A stretch of 55,547 nt of DNA, from the NCBI GenBank assembly GCA_905215155.1, contig CAJMPJ010000022.1:1-55547 (forward strand), in the 5' to 3' direction. A program made the position numbers and the translations under genes. The notes below the pieces were generated by a model. The model was not told the DNA's origin. It worked only from the letters and a program-made list of their open reading frames with translations, and did no database searches. The stretch's first letter is position 1. Every line of letters starts with the position of its first letter. Below, piece after piece: positions 37,979-45,779 of this stretch. Source of the stretch: an uncultured bacterium. GTDB taxonomy: Bacteria; Bacillota; Clostridia; Lachnospirales; Lachnospiraceae.

Positions 37979-38152
37979 AAAATACCTCCCGCATGTATAC
38001 TATTTTCTTTGTAACGCTGTACTTCGTGTGAACTCAGACATTGCTGGTACAATATCATTATAATACCTTTTTTCCATCCACGCTATACCATAAACAGTCT
38101 TCCTTTGATAAAATTCCGTGGTTTTCTACCAGATTCCCTGGTTGTTCTTGTC
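37979..38152. other. Gene-free gap before the hydrogenase-like gene
   Basis: Holds the 5' region of the hydrogenase-like gene. A TATAAT lies near 38057-38062 on the minus strand but no convincing -35 box is seen. No clear terminator for the preceding gene was found. Confidence 0.4.
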
Positions 38153-38935
38153 CTATTTAATATTTAACAAATCAAGGAGTTCCTGTACCTTTTCCGGGCT
38201 TTCGGCATATGATTTTATATCCCGCCCCAACCTTTTATCGGCCTCTTCCCGCGTATAAGTTTTCTTTATGGTCTGGGGGCCGCTGGTATAGGTCCAGGTC
38301 ACTTCCCCGCAGTTGTCAATCAATGCCAGAAGTGCTGCCCCATAGGATTCCATTATGGAATCAAATTTCACCTGATTGGCAGAAAGTACCTCTTTTTGGA
38401 ACAAAAACGTCCAGCCGAAAGGCTCCTCTGTAGTATGCAGTTCATTTTTATATTCACCTAAACTGTCATAGATTCCCAGCGTCCCGGCGATTTTTTCATT
38501 GGCCGCCATATTTCCGATATAGGGATTTTTGTTCTCAAATAATTCCCTGGCCTTTTTGGTAATGACGGTTCCGTCGGATTTAATGGTATCCCCATTGACC
38601 AAAATATCCCCTTCTGATAAATCATATGCAAGGACAAACTGCCGCCTTTTGTTCCAGAAAGACGGAAGACTTCCAAAGACGGTCAATTTCCCGTCTTTGA
38701 CTTTATAACTGCTGTATACTCGATTGGTATCACTGATTTCCCCTTTAATTTCCAGCTTCCCGCCCGCAACTGCTGTTTCGGTTTTGTAATTTTCCAGGGG
38801 AAAACCGATCACAAACATCTTAAAAGAGATTGCAGCCGCTACCACTAAAATCGTAAGAAAGGAAGCAAAAACAATTTTATGCCGGTTACTCTCCTTTTTG
38901 ACCGTATCTTTTTTACGAGGAGTTTTCTCTTTCAT
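38153..38935 (-). CDS. Membrane-anchored protein with DUF4825-like C-terminal part
   Basis: Basic, charged cytoplasmic N-terminus (about 20 residues), one membrane helix (about residues 22-42), then an extracytoplasmic region. The stretch YGAALLALIDNCGEVTW resembles DUF4825, found in several Firmicute antisigma and sensor-like proteins; function unknown. The ATG at 38935 follows AGGAGG. An upstream ATG 13 codons earlier has no ribosome site. Confidence 0.6.
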   Translation of the reverse strand: MKEKTPRKKDTVKKESNRHKIVFASFLTILVVAAAISFKMFVIGFPLENYKTETAVAGGKLEIKGEISDTNRVYSSYKVKDGKLTVFGSLPSFWNKRRQFVLAYDLSEGDILVNGDTIKSDGTVITKKARELFENKNPYIGNMAANEKIAGTLGIYDSLGEYKNELHTTEEPFGWTFLFQKEVLSANQVKFDSIMESYGAALLALIDNCGEVTWTYTSGPQTIKKTYTREEADKRLGRDIKSYAESPEKVQELLDLLNIK

Positions 38936-39110
38936 GTTTTCTGACCTCCTAAACGATATTTTCTTTCCCACCATAAAGATTCCATGTCACTCTTCCTTTC
39001 TGTAAATAAGTGCGCAAACTGCCCCATTCCTTACAGGTGATTTTTTTCCCTTTTCCTTTATAATACACAAAACATTGGCATTTAAACAAGCTCCGGCTCT
39101 TTGCCCTACC

Positions 39111-39145
39111 CAAAACAGCGAAGCAGTTCAAAACCGCTTCGCTGT
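39111..39145 (-). terminator. Hairpin terminator after the C39-like peptidase gene
   Basis: Perfect 10-base arms, ACAGCGAAGC and GCTTCGCTGT (39115-39124 with 39136-39145), about 30 bases after the stop codon. The U-run is short (TTTTG), so termination may be partial. Confidence 0.65.
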
Positions 39146-39176
39146 AAATTTTAAGTCATGGGAACACTATGGAACA

Positions 39177-39797
39177 TCAAATAAAATATTCAATGGTATC
39201 TGCCGCCTTCTTCTGAGTGTCCCGGTTAAAGATGATGGTGGCTTCCCTCGTATCAATGGGGCCAAGGGCATAGCAGCCTTTTCCTGTACTGTTTACCATC
39301 TCCCAGGGAACGCTGCGGTTCCGGCTGTAAGGCATATCGTTAATCAGCTTTAGTTCCGGCTGGCGAAACGGCTTTTTCCGGTAATAAGGATCAAAGAGAT
39401 AGACCTGCTTGGAGTCCGCACCAGTAAGCAGTACATAATGCCAGCAGCCATACATCACCCGTGCCACTACCGCCCCGCCCTGCTGCAGGGCATACATGAT
39501 CCGGCTGTTCTCTCCTATAAATACCTCTTCTCCCGTTAAATATTCACTGTGTATGGGAAACTTTTTCATCTTGCCGAACTGATTGAGCCAGTCGCTTAAA
39601 AACATCATTGCCATTTTGGATGTACCGTTTTTACCGAATTCGCCCTTTGCATTATAGGAATCAAGACAAAAAAGCATGATATGTTTAATGACATCAGGCG
39701 GTACTTCTTCCCTCTTAAAGAGAAAACTCATGGCATTTTGCAACGTTGTGGGACCGCAGTCATATTCTGTTACCTGATAGTTCAGAGGGTTTTTCAT
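39177..39797 (-). CDS. C39-like papain-fold peptidase
   Basis: The N-terminal YDCGPTTLQNAM motif (Cys14), CWHYVLL (His120) and FDPYY (Asp136) give the Cys-His-Asp set of C39-like peptidases. There is no signal peptide, membrane segment or ABC domain, so this is a soluble cytoplasmic member and not a bacteriocin exporter. Substrate unknown. It is 21 bases after the acetyltransferase gene and co-transcribed with it. Confidence 0.7.
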   Translation of the reverse strand: MKNPLNYQVTEYDCGPTTLQNAMSFLFKREEVPPDVIKHIMLFCLDSYNAKGEFGKNGTSKMAMMFLSDWLNQFGKMKKFPIHSEYLTGEEVFIGENSRIMYALQQGGAVVARVMYGCWHYVLLTGADSKQVYLFDPYYRKKPFRQPELKLINDMPYSRNRSVPWEMVNSTGKGCYALGPIDTREATIIFNRDTQKKAADTIEYFI

Positions 39798-39818
39798 ATC
39801 ACGTTCACTTCCTTGTCT

Positions 39819-40415
39819 TTATGTATTTCTTCTGGTTTCTGCTGCGAATTCCCCGCTAAATCTGGCAAAATACATGGCTCTCGTAATTCCATGTACCGCC
39901 ATATCAAAAATCCCTGCATTGCTTTTTCCTGCCTGAAGGAGCGTTCCTTCATATTGCAGCCCGGCTTTTTTCATGACCTTTCCTGAATTGGGATTATTTA
40001 TGTCATGATTTGCTGAAATTCTGTTACAGCCGACCTGTTCAAACAGGAATCGAACCACTGCCTGAAGGGCTTCCGCTGTCATTCCCTTATGCCAATAAGA
40101 CTCGCCGATGCAGTAGCCGATTTCCACAGCTTCTATAGACTCATCCACTTTCACGACTCCCATACTGCCGATGGCCTGATTGTTTTCTTTGGATTCCAGG
40201 CACCACTCATAGTACTTTGGATCCGCGTAATTTTTCACCCAGGTATCGAGGATTTTCCTCGATTCTTCCACCGATGTATGAGCCGGCCAGCCAAGAAATT
40301 TGGTAACAAGTTTACTGCCCGCCCAGTTGTGGTACATATCACTGGCATCCTCCAATTGAAACGGACGTAATATCAGACGCTCGGTTTCCAAAGTAACGGT
40401 TCCTAAATGATTCAT
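39819..40415 (-). CDS. GNAT-family N-acetyltransferase (RimJ/RimL type)
   Basis: 198 residues with the TERLILRPF start, the acetyl-CoA loop region around IGYCIGESYWHKGMTAEA and the final strand with NPNSGKVMKKAGL. This is the RimJ/RimL branch, which acetylates protein N-termini, antibiotics or small amines; target unknown. The ATG at 40415 follows AAGGGAG. It has its own perfect promoter at 40516-40544. Confidence 0.82.
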   Translation of the reverse strand: MNHLGTVTLETERLILRPFQLEDASDMYHNWAGSKLVTKFLGWPAHTSVEESRKILDTWVKNYADPKYYEWCLESKENNQAIGSMGVVKVDESIEAVEIGYCIGESYWHKGMTAEALQAVVRFLFEQVGCNRISANHDINNPNSGKVMKKAGLQYEGTLLQAGKSNAGIFDMAVHGITRAMYFARFSGEFAAETRRNT

Positions 40416-40515
40416 CCTTTTATCTCCCTTCAAATCACAAGATTACTCATATCCCCTTAGTTCAGTTGTGGCAGCATGATATCTACAAGTTAAAGCCGGC
40501 AGGTAATTGTAGGTT

Positions 40516-40544
40516 ATTATATTTCTTTCATACGCTTTTGTCAA
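40516..40544 (-). promoter_or_regulatory. Consensus sigma-A promoter of the GNAT-C39 pair
   Basis: TTGACA (40539-40544) and TATAAT (40516-40521) are exactly 17 bases apart. The promoter is bracketed by AAAGCCGG (40492-40499) and CCGGCTTT (40564-40571), an inverted pair that could loop it out or bind a regulator. Confidence 0.8.
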
Positions 40545-40604
40545 ATGAGTAAAAGGAATGTTACCGGCTTTTTATTGGTGTATTTATAGAATCTGGCATA
40601 TCGT

Positions 40605-40731
40605 ATTAAGGAAAATACTCCATTGAGCACTTTTATTCATATAGACAATATTTTGACAATTATATATTCCCGGAGCACAATATATAAAGTCAGTATATTG
40701 TCTATATAAGTAAAAGTGATAAATCCTTAAT
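40605..40731. repeat. 127-bp imperfect inverted repeat (MITE-like or long hairpin)
   Basis: Arms of about 41 bases (40628-40668 and 40679-40718) match at roughly 35 positions around a 10-base GC-rich centre. Outer 8-base ends ATTAAGGA/TCCTTAAT (40605-40612, 40724-40731) are also inverted. The element starts 14 bases after the methyltransferase stop. It encodes nothing. No target duplication is evident. Confidence 0.6.
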
Positions 40732-40745
40732 AAGGAGATTTCACT

Positions 40746-41882
40746 TCATAGGCTTTCAAACACTTTTCTTCCAAATGTTATCATACTCCCAATTAAATGT
40801 GTATATGAAATATTTCCTTTATTACGTTTCATATAATCCGCAATTAAAAGATTTTTATGAAGGAAACTATCCGCTTCCTTTCTTGACATACCATGATTTA
40901 TCATATATTCCGTACTTTTTTCTAATTGAGTTTCATTGCTTCCATGATTCCATCCATTGGATTCCATAAAGTCTTCCATTAACTGCTCATAGCCCTCTGC
41001 TTCAGGATGAACAAAGGATACTTTGTCATTCATTCGAATTTCAATATGCTTCAAGCCATACCTTTTCATGATATATGCCGTTCTCATGGCAACAGCATAG
41101 TCACGGCCTTCATGTTCCAATTCCATTTTCCAGCTTTTATCCAGTCCCATATGATCGCACAGATAATTATAATCCATTCCATCTATGTATAAGCCGTCAC
41201 ATTCAAACTCCCGATTGGTATCTATACATATGATCCATGCGCCATCTTTGCCATGATCAATCATTTTAGAGAGAAATGCTTCTGGAGAACTGATATGTCT
41301 CAATACTGCCTGGCATATCACAATATCATATTTCTGAGTGCTTGAATACTGATAAAAATCTTTTTTTATGAATTCGCCACGAATCCCTGAACTTAAAAAT
41401 ATCTTATTTCCTTCCTCGATTAATGAATCAGCAAAATCAATTCCTGTATAAGTACTTCCCTCCGGCAGCAGAGGAATCATCAAAAGTCCAAGAAAACCGT
41501 ATCCACAGCCACAATCCAATATTCTGACAGGAGAATCCAATTTCCAAACATGATCAATTAAGAATTTCATATAATCCGTATTCCAATGGGATCTCCTGGT
41601 CCGCAGCAGGTAGTCTAACTTTTTTTCCCAATATTCCTTTGTTTCTGTTTTCCGGGAAAGATATTCTTCCTGCTCTAACGGTTTTAATCCGAGTATTTCA
41701 TCAACCGTAACATGAAAAAACTCCGCCAATTCAGGCAACATGATAATATCCGGCATTGTCACCCCATTCTCCCATTTGCTGATTGTCTGGTATGACACAC
41801 CTAACGCATCTCCTAATTCCTGTTGGGTTATTCCCCTTTTCTTTCGCAGTACAGATATTTTTAAATGAATTGTCTTCTTCAT
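40746..41882 (-). CDS. XRE-type helix-turn-helix fused to a class I SAM methyltransferase
   Basis: Residues 1-60 form a Cro/C1 HTH (ITQQELGDALGVSYQTISKWENG). From about residue 115 a Rossmann methyltransferase begins, with motif I LDCGCGYG (122-129) and the acidic motif II in YTGIDFAD. The C-terminal ~100 residues are unlike common families. The ATG at 41882 is backed by a GGGGGGAG site. Self-regulation or a metabolite sensor role are possible; no target is evident. Confidence 0.75.
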   Translation of the reverse strand: MKKTIHLKISVLRKKRGITQQELGDALGVSYQTISKWENGVTMPDIIMLPELAEFFHVTVDEILGLKPLEQEEYLSRKTETKEYWEKKLDYLLRTRRSHWNTDYMKFLIDHVWKLDSPVRILDCGCGYGFLGLLMIPLLPEGSTYTGIDFADSLIEEGNKIFLSSGIRGEFIKKDFYQYSSTQKYDIVICQAVLRHISSPEAFLSKMIDHGKDGAWIICIDTNREFECDGLYIDGMDYNYLCDHMGLDKSWKMELEHEGRDYAVAMRTAYIMKRYGLKHIEIRMNDKVSFVHPEAEGYEQLMEDFMESNGWNHGSNETQLEKSTEYMINHGMSRKEADSFLHKNLLIADYMKRNKGNISYTHLIGSMITFGRKVFESL

Positions 41883-42054
41883 AACTCCCCCCTTTAACAC
41901 CATTATACACCGCCCTCTGTATTATGTATCTATCTTCTTTGTATAATCAATTCGCTTATGAAGCAACATATAAATTTATTTATGGTTTTCTGCTATTATT
42001 TTAGAAATAATCTTTTTCACAATAAATTACACTTTTACATTCATCATCATATCA
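41883..42054. other. AT-rich gap upstream of the XRE-methyltransferase gene
   Basis: Holds the promoter region of the XRE-methyltransferase gene: candidates are TTGATT with CATAAT 18 bases on, or a TATAAT close to the ribosome site. Nothing else recognisable. Confidence 0.35.
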
Positions 42055-42110
42055 TCATGAAAAAAGAACATGGATGCAGATAATTCTCACAAACAACCTG
42101 CATCCATGCC
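42055..42110 (-). terminator. Terminator of the SsuABC-type operon
   Basis: Perfect 11-base arms CATGGATGCAG and CTGCATCCATG (42069-42079 with 42098-42108), followed on the minus strand by TTCTTTTTTC. It lies beyond the gene remnant that trails the ATPase. Confidence 0.8.
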
Positions 42111-42151
42111 CCTGCTCATATACTCACTTTACCACATTTATTTAAATTTTT

Positions 42152-42265
42152 TTAACCTGCCTCATATGAAATACCGCCCAGACGTTCCGCCAGGGCAATC
42201 AGCTTCAGACTATCAAAGAACCGGTTGGAATCATATTCTTCTTTAAGTTCAAAGGAAATTTTTAT
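42152..42265 (-). pseudogene. C-terminal remnant of a cystathionine gamma-synthase/O-acetylhomoserine sulfhydrylase-type gene
   Basis: Starting one base after the ATPase stop, the same frame reads ISFELKEEYDSN, then FFDSLKLIALAERLGG, then diverges to a stop. This is the conserved C-terminal stretch of trans-sulfuration PLP enzymes (usual text: ISFELK ... SLKLxALAESLGGVES). About 37 codons remain of an expected ~380, with no start codon, PLP lysine or normal end. The rest was lost by deletion or recombination. It shows that sulfur amino acid genes once adjoined this transporter. Confidence 0.72.
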
Positions 42266-43051
42266 TTAAATAGTATATTCCACTTGCGGCACCGTACTGG
42301 CAAGATGCAGTTTTTCCAGGATGCTGCTGCGCAATATCATAAAATCCTGACGGTTCTTTTGTCTGGGCCTGGGCAGGGAAACCTCTAATATTTCGCTGAT
42401 TTTTCCAGGGCGGGGAGACATGATCACCACCCGGTCACTCAAATACAGGGCTTCATCTACATCATGGGTCACCAAAATCATAGTTGTCTTATTTTCCTTC
42501 CAAAGCTCCAGGATCTTATCCTGAAGATCTGCTCTGGTAAAGGCATCAAGGGCTCCCATGGGTTCATCAAGAAGCAGGGCTGCCGGGTGATTGATCAGGG
42601 ACCTTGCAATGGCGACCCGCTGGGCCATACCTCCTGATATCTGGTGGGGGTATACTTTTTCAAACCCAGTAAGCCCGATCATCTTTATATATTGGGCAAT
42701 TTCATCTTTATATTCCTTATATACCCCTCTCGCCTTCAGACCAGACGCAATATTTTTCTCAACCGTAAGCCATGGAAAAAGGCTGCTCTGCTGAAAAACA
42801 TATCCCCGGTCCGGATGAGGACCCTTTACCTCCTTTCCTTCCAGAGTAATCACTCCTGCTTCCGGTACATCCAGCCCTGCCAGAAGTCGCAAAAGTGTGG
42901 TCTTGCCACAGCCAGACGGACCAATGATTGAGAGAAACTCCCCCCGTTTTATAGAAAGGTTGATATTTCTCAGGGCCTCCACCGTATGATTATTGGCATC
43001 CATATAGGTACGGTCAACCGATTTTACCTCCATAAGTATCTCGTTGCTCAT
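42266..43051 (-). CDS. ssuB: SsuB/TauB-type ABC transporter ATP-binding protein
   Basis: Walker A GPSGCGKTT, signature SGGMAQRVAIARSL and Walker B ALLLDEPMGALD identify a nitrate/sulfonate/taurine-type ATPase of 261 residues. The ATG at 43051 overlaps the permease stop (ATGA), with AAAGGGGG upstream. The substrate of this importer class is not readable from the ATPase; leader peptide and gene remnant point to a sulfur source. Confidence 0.85.
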   Translation of the reverse strand: MSNEILMEVKSVDRTYMDANNHTVEALRNINLSIKRGEFLSIIGPSGCGKTTLLRLLAGLDVPEAGVITLEGKEVKGPHPDRGYVFQQSSLFPWLTVEKNIASGLKARGVYKEYKDEIAQYIKMIGLTGFEKVYPHQISGGMAQRVAIARSLINHPAALLLDEPMGALDAFTRADLQDKILELWKENKTTMILVTHDVDEALYLSDRVVIMSPRPGKISEILEVSLPRPRQKNRQDFMILRSSILEKLHLASTVPQVEYTI

Positions 43052-44109
43052 TTTACCAGCCCCCTTTGCCACCGCAGAACACGGTTTTGTATGATCCCGA
43101 TTCCCTTCATAATTGCGGAAAACAGGACTGCCATCACAAAAATAGCTGCAAACACCTTATAATAAGCGGACCACACTTTCGATGCGTTAATGTAATAGCC
43201 AAGTCCTCCCGGCTGCCCCATCATTTCCGACATGACCAGAGTTGTGAAGGCAAACCCATTGGCCGTTGAAATTCCTGTAAATATTTGAGGCATTGCATGA
43301 GGAATGGCCACATGAAAAACCAGATACGGAGTTTTCGCCCCAAGGGTCCTGGCCACCTCAAAGTGGATTTTGGGGGTACTTGCAATTCCCTGAGCCGTCA
43401 AAAAAGCAACCGGAAACCAGGCACAGATGACAATGAGAAAGGCCGCTGCAGTAAAGGGATCCGGCAACAGCGTCAGGGCAAAGGGCATCCATGCCACAGC
43501 CGGTATGACTCCTGTAATCTTTAAAACCGGATACACCCAGTAATAAACCTTTGGAAACCAACCTATTAAAATCCCGGTTCCCACGCCAAACACCACACCG
43601 GATAAGAAACCAACCGTAAAAAGCCGAAGGGAATACAACGTATTTTGAAAAATATACCCACCCTCTAAAAGAAAGGACTCTACGATCTTTGACGGTCCCG
43701 GAAAAAACGGCTGTGGCAAAAGCAAAAGCTTTGTTCCCAATATATCCCACAATGCCAGTAACACCCCTACGGTAAAGCGAAATGGAACACGGCTTAAAAA
43801 TTTTTCCCTAAAATCCTCCCTGAAATAGGAATAGATGCCAATTGCGCCGTAGAGTATGATGAGCCCGGTCAATACCAGCCGGTATGCCTGATCCGCTGTC
43901 AGACTTACCATATTACTTACCGTATAGGACTTCATCTCAACAGCCGCAATCTGGGGAAAAAGCAGATTAACAAGTACTGCCGCAAAGAAACCTGCAACAG
44001 ATACCAGCGTCAGTACAAAGTATTTTCTGTCCTCGGTAAAACTCCGAACAGGCTGCCCCGGTAAAAACCGGTGCAGTTTGGAATGCTTAAATTCAGATAC
44101 TTGATTCAT
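43048..44109 (-). CDS. ssuC: SsuC/TauC-type ABC transporter permease with N-terminal extension
   Basis: The C-terminal ~250 residues are a normal SsuC-type permease with the EVARTLGAKTPYLVFHVAIPHAMPQ coupling loop. About 100 extra N-terminal residues carry two more membrane helices, unusual for the family (common length 250-280; here 353). The ATG at 44109 follows GGGAGG; an upstream ATG has no site. Lies between binding-protein and ATPase genes. Confidence 0.83.
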   Translation of the reverse strand: MNQVSEFKHSKLHRFLPGQPVRSFTEDRKYFVLTLVSVAGFFAAVLVNLLFPQIAAVEMKSYTVSNMVSLTADQAYRLVLTGLIILYGAIGIYSYFREDFREKFLSRVPFRFTVGVLLALWDILGTKLLLLPQPFFPGPSKIVESFLLEGGYIFQNTLYSLRLFTVGFLSGVVFGVGTGILIGWFPKVYYWVYPVLKITGVIPAVAWMPFALTLLPDPFTAAAFLIVICAWFPVAFLTAQGIASTPKIHFEVARTLGAKTPYLVFHVAIPHAMPQIFTGISTANGFAFTTLVMSEMMGQPGGLGYYINASKVWSAYYKVFAAIFVMAVLFSAIMKGIGIIQNRVLRWQRGLVK

Positions 44110-44141
44110 CCTTCTATCCTCCCTCATTGCCAGCCGCATGA

Positions 44142-45179
44142 TTATTTTACATCTACCTCCTGGTAGATCTGGTTTGCAAATGCATCCGCATCGTTGGTTT
44201 TAAGATATCCGATATTCTTCAGCTCTGTTACAAAATATTTAACATCATCAGCCACGTGGGAACCGCCGGACTCATGTTCCTTTAATGTGGGATACTCATA
44301 ACTTGCAACAAGTTCCTCCGCCAGTTCTTTATCATCAATTGCCGAGTATTTTTTATCAGAGATGATTGAAACAGCTTCCTTGGGGTTTTCTGCGATCCAG
44401 TTCTGGGCTTTTCTATAAGCGCCTAAAAGAGCAGCAATCTTTTCCGGTTCGGAATCAAGAACCTTGGAGGATGCGTAAAGGAAACAGCAATATTTTCCCG
44501 CAAAAGCAGGATCCGTAGACAAATCAAACACCACCCGGAAGTCTCCACTTTTTTCAGCAATGGAACCAAGAGGGTCCCAAAGTGCAGCAATGTCCACCTC
44601 ACCGTTTTTTGCAGCCTCTAATTCCAGATTTCCGTCGGAATAGGGCAGGAAGGTCACATCTCCATCCTGAGGTTTTGCTGATATTCCCGCCTTCTCCAGC
44701 CACAGGCTGGCAACCTGATGAGGAGTTCCCCCAACTTCATCAATCGCAATTTTCTTTCCTTTAAAATCCTCTACCGTGTGAATGGGTGAATTTTTTGGAA
44801 CGACAAATTTGATGCAGCCATTGTGCAACCCATCCACCACTTTTACCTTGACCCCCTCCTCAATGGAAGGAAAGAACTGAAAATCTCCGTTTACGATTGG
44901 AATGGTGCCGTTATTCAGTCCGATCTTACGTGTTTCACTGTCTGCGGATATTAAATTGACGTCAAACCCTGCCTCCGCAAAAAACCCTTTTTCATAAGCG
45001 ATGTAGATGGGCGCTCCGCAAAGAGCACCGTCTTTCCCCGGAATGTCAATCTTTCCATACTTAAATTGGGTGGTGCCCTCCGGTGCATTGGAAGCACTCT
45101 TCGTGCCACATGCGGTGACCCCCATCGCTGCAGCCAAAAATAGAGCTAAAATACCTACATTTTTCCTTCTGATCCTCAT
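44142..45179 (-). CDS. ssuA: SsuA/NMT1-type substrate-binding lipoprotein
   Basis: Lipoprotein signal with lipobox VTAC (Cys24), then an NMT1/SsuA-like binding domain of about 310 residues. The early ALCGAPIYIAYEKGFFAEAGFDV stretch is typical. Family ligands are alkanesulfonates, taurine, nitrate, bicarbonate or pyrimidine precursors. No sulfonatase gene is adjacent. It lies about 140 bases behind the leader terminator, with an AAGGAGG site, so it is the first gene controlled by the candidate attenuator. Confidence 0.85.
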   Translation of the reverse strand: MRIRRKNVGILALFLAAAMGVTACGTKSASNAPEGTTQFKYGKIDIPGKDGALCGAPIYIAYEKGFFAEAGFDVNLISADSETRKIGLNNGTIPIVNGDFQFFPSIEEGVKVKVVDGLHNGCIKFVVPKNSPIHTVEDFKGKKIAIDEVGGTPHQVASLWLEKAGISAKPQDGDVTFLPYSDGNLELEAAKNGEVDIAALWDPLGSIAEKSGDFRVVFDLSTDPAFAGKYCCFLYASSKVLDSEPEKIAALLGAYRKAQNWIAENPKEAVSIISDKKYSAIDDKELAEELVASYEYPTLKEHESGGSHVADDVKYFVTELKNIGYLKTNDADAFANQIYQEVDVK

Positions 45180-45315
45180 ACTGAATTTCCTCCTTCTTTT
45201 CCCTCCCGGGAATAATCAAATGCTCATCTGTAATAGCAGCAAAAGACTCTTTTGATTCCAAACTGTTCCCATCTTCAAAAAATTCAAAAGTTGTACACAC
45301 CTCTTTTTTCCCTTA

Positions 45316-45362
45316 ACCAAAAACACAAAAGGCAGCCCGGATAATTCTGATCCGGACTGCCT
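45316..45362 (-). terminator. Intrinsic terminator/attenuator between leader peptide and ssuA
   Basis: A 13-base stem (45330-45342 with 45350-45362, one G-T pair) and seven-base loop, followed by TTTTGTGTTTTTGG. The loop plus 3' arm read GAATTATCCG on the RNA, complementary with one bulge to CGGATAAATTC at the end of the leader ORF (45388-45398). The two structures exclude each other. Confidence 0.82.
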
Positions 45363-45391
45363 CTATCGCATTCGCAAGAAAAAGATTGAAT

Positions 45392-45502
45392 TTATCCGTC
45401 AGAAATTATAAATTTAACCACAGCAAAACAAGGCATACAGCAACACTGAATGCCCATCACAAAATAAGTAGCGTTGTAATCTGTTAATGCACTGTTTCCC
45501 AT
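45392..45502 (-). CDS. 36-residue cysteine-rich leader peptide (candidate cysteine attenuator)
   Basis: A small gene with AGAAGGGAG eight bases before the ATG, a perfect promoter upstream and an intrinsic terminator behind. The peptide has Cys20-Cys21-Cys22-Met23-Pro24-Cys25 in its middle and ends -ISDG-stop. Three consecutive cysteine codons before a terminator whose pairing partner is the end of the ORF fit ribosome-mediated attenuation: stalling for lack of Cys-tRNA would free the antiterminator. Known precedents are trp/his leaders and the cysteine-tract upstream ORFs of mycobacteria. Other readings, a metal-binding peptide or a RiPP precursor, lack neighbouring enzymes. Confidence 0.75.
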   Translation of the reverse strand: MGNSALTDYNATYFVMGIQCCCMPCFAVVKFIISDG

Positions 45503-45553
45503 CGTTAAATCTCCCTTCTGCTTTAATCCCTTTTACACACTATATTTATATGT

Positions 45554-45582
45554 ATTATATGAGTCATTATTCCTCCTGTCAA
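45554..45582 (-). promoter_or_regulatory. Perfect consensus sigma-A promoter of the leader/ssuABC transcript
   Basis: TTGACA (45577-45582) and TATAAT (45554-45559) with a 17-base spacer on the minus strand. The transcript would start near 45547, about 45 bases before the leader ATG. Such a strong promoter is typical of operons controlled by attenuation. Confidence 0.88.
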
Positions 45583-45779
45583 TTCTAAATAAAACAATAC
45601 ACGGTTTTTCGTGTTTATTTACAAACTATTAATTGGTAAACGGGTCTATCATTAGATATTATAATATAAACCCATATGTTTTATATGTTATTAAATGCTT
45701 AAAATAAGTTTCTAAAGAACCATTTTCTCTGTTCCGTCATATAAAAATGTTCCCAATTTTTAAATCACGAGGCATTTCA
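45583..45779. other. AT-rich gap upstream of the leader promoter
   Basis: About 200 bases, strongly AT-rich. I see no gene, riboswitch or further repeat here. SAM- and T-box hallmarks were looked for and not found. Confidence 0.4.

Noticed and set aside
45061..45300. 79-codon open frame on the minus strand running into ssuA
   Set aside because: It starts from GTG with a weak site, overlaps the binding-protein gene out of frame, and has no recognisable product; the region is better read as post-terminator leader.
45392..45502. RiPP or bacteriocin precursor reading of the Cys-rich peptide
   Set aside because: No radical SAM, LanM, cyclodehydratase or peptidase-containing exporter gene lies nearby, and the terminator complementarity fits a leader peptide better.
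45180..45660. SAM or other known riboswitch upstream of the SsuABC-type operon
   Set aside because: No S-box core, T-box NGGTGG motif or TPP motif was seen; the leader is fully explained by promoter, ORF and terminator.
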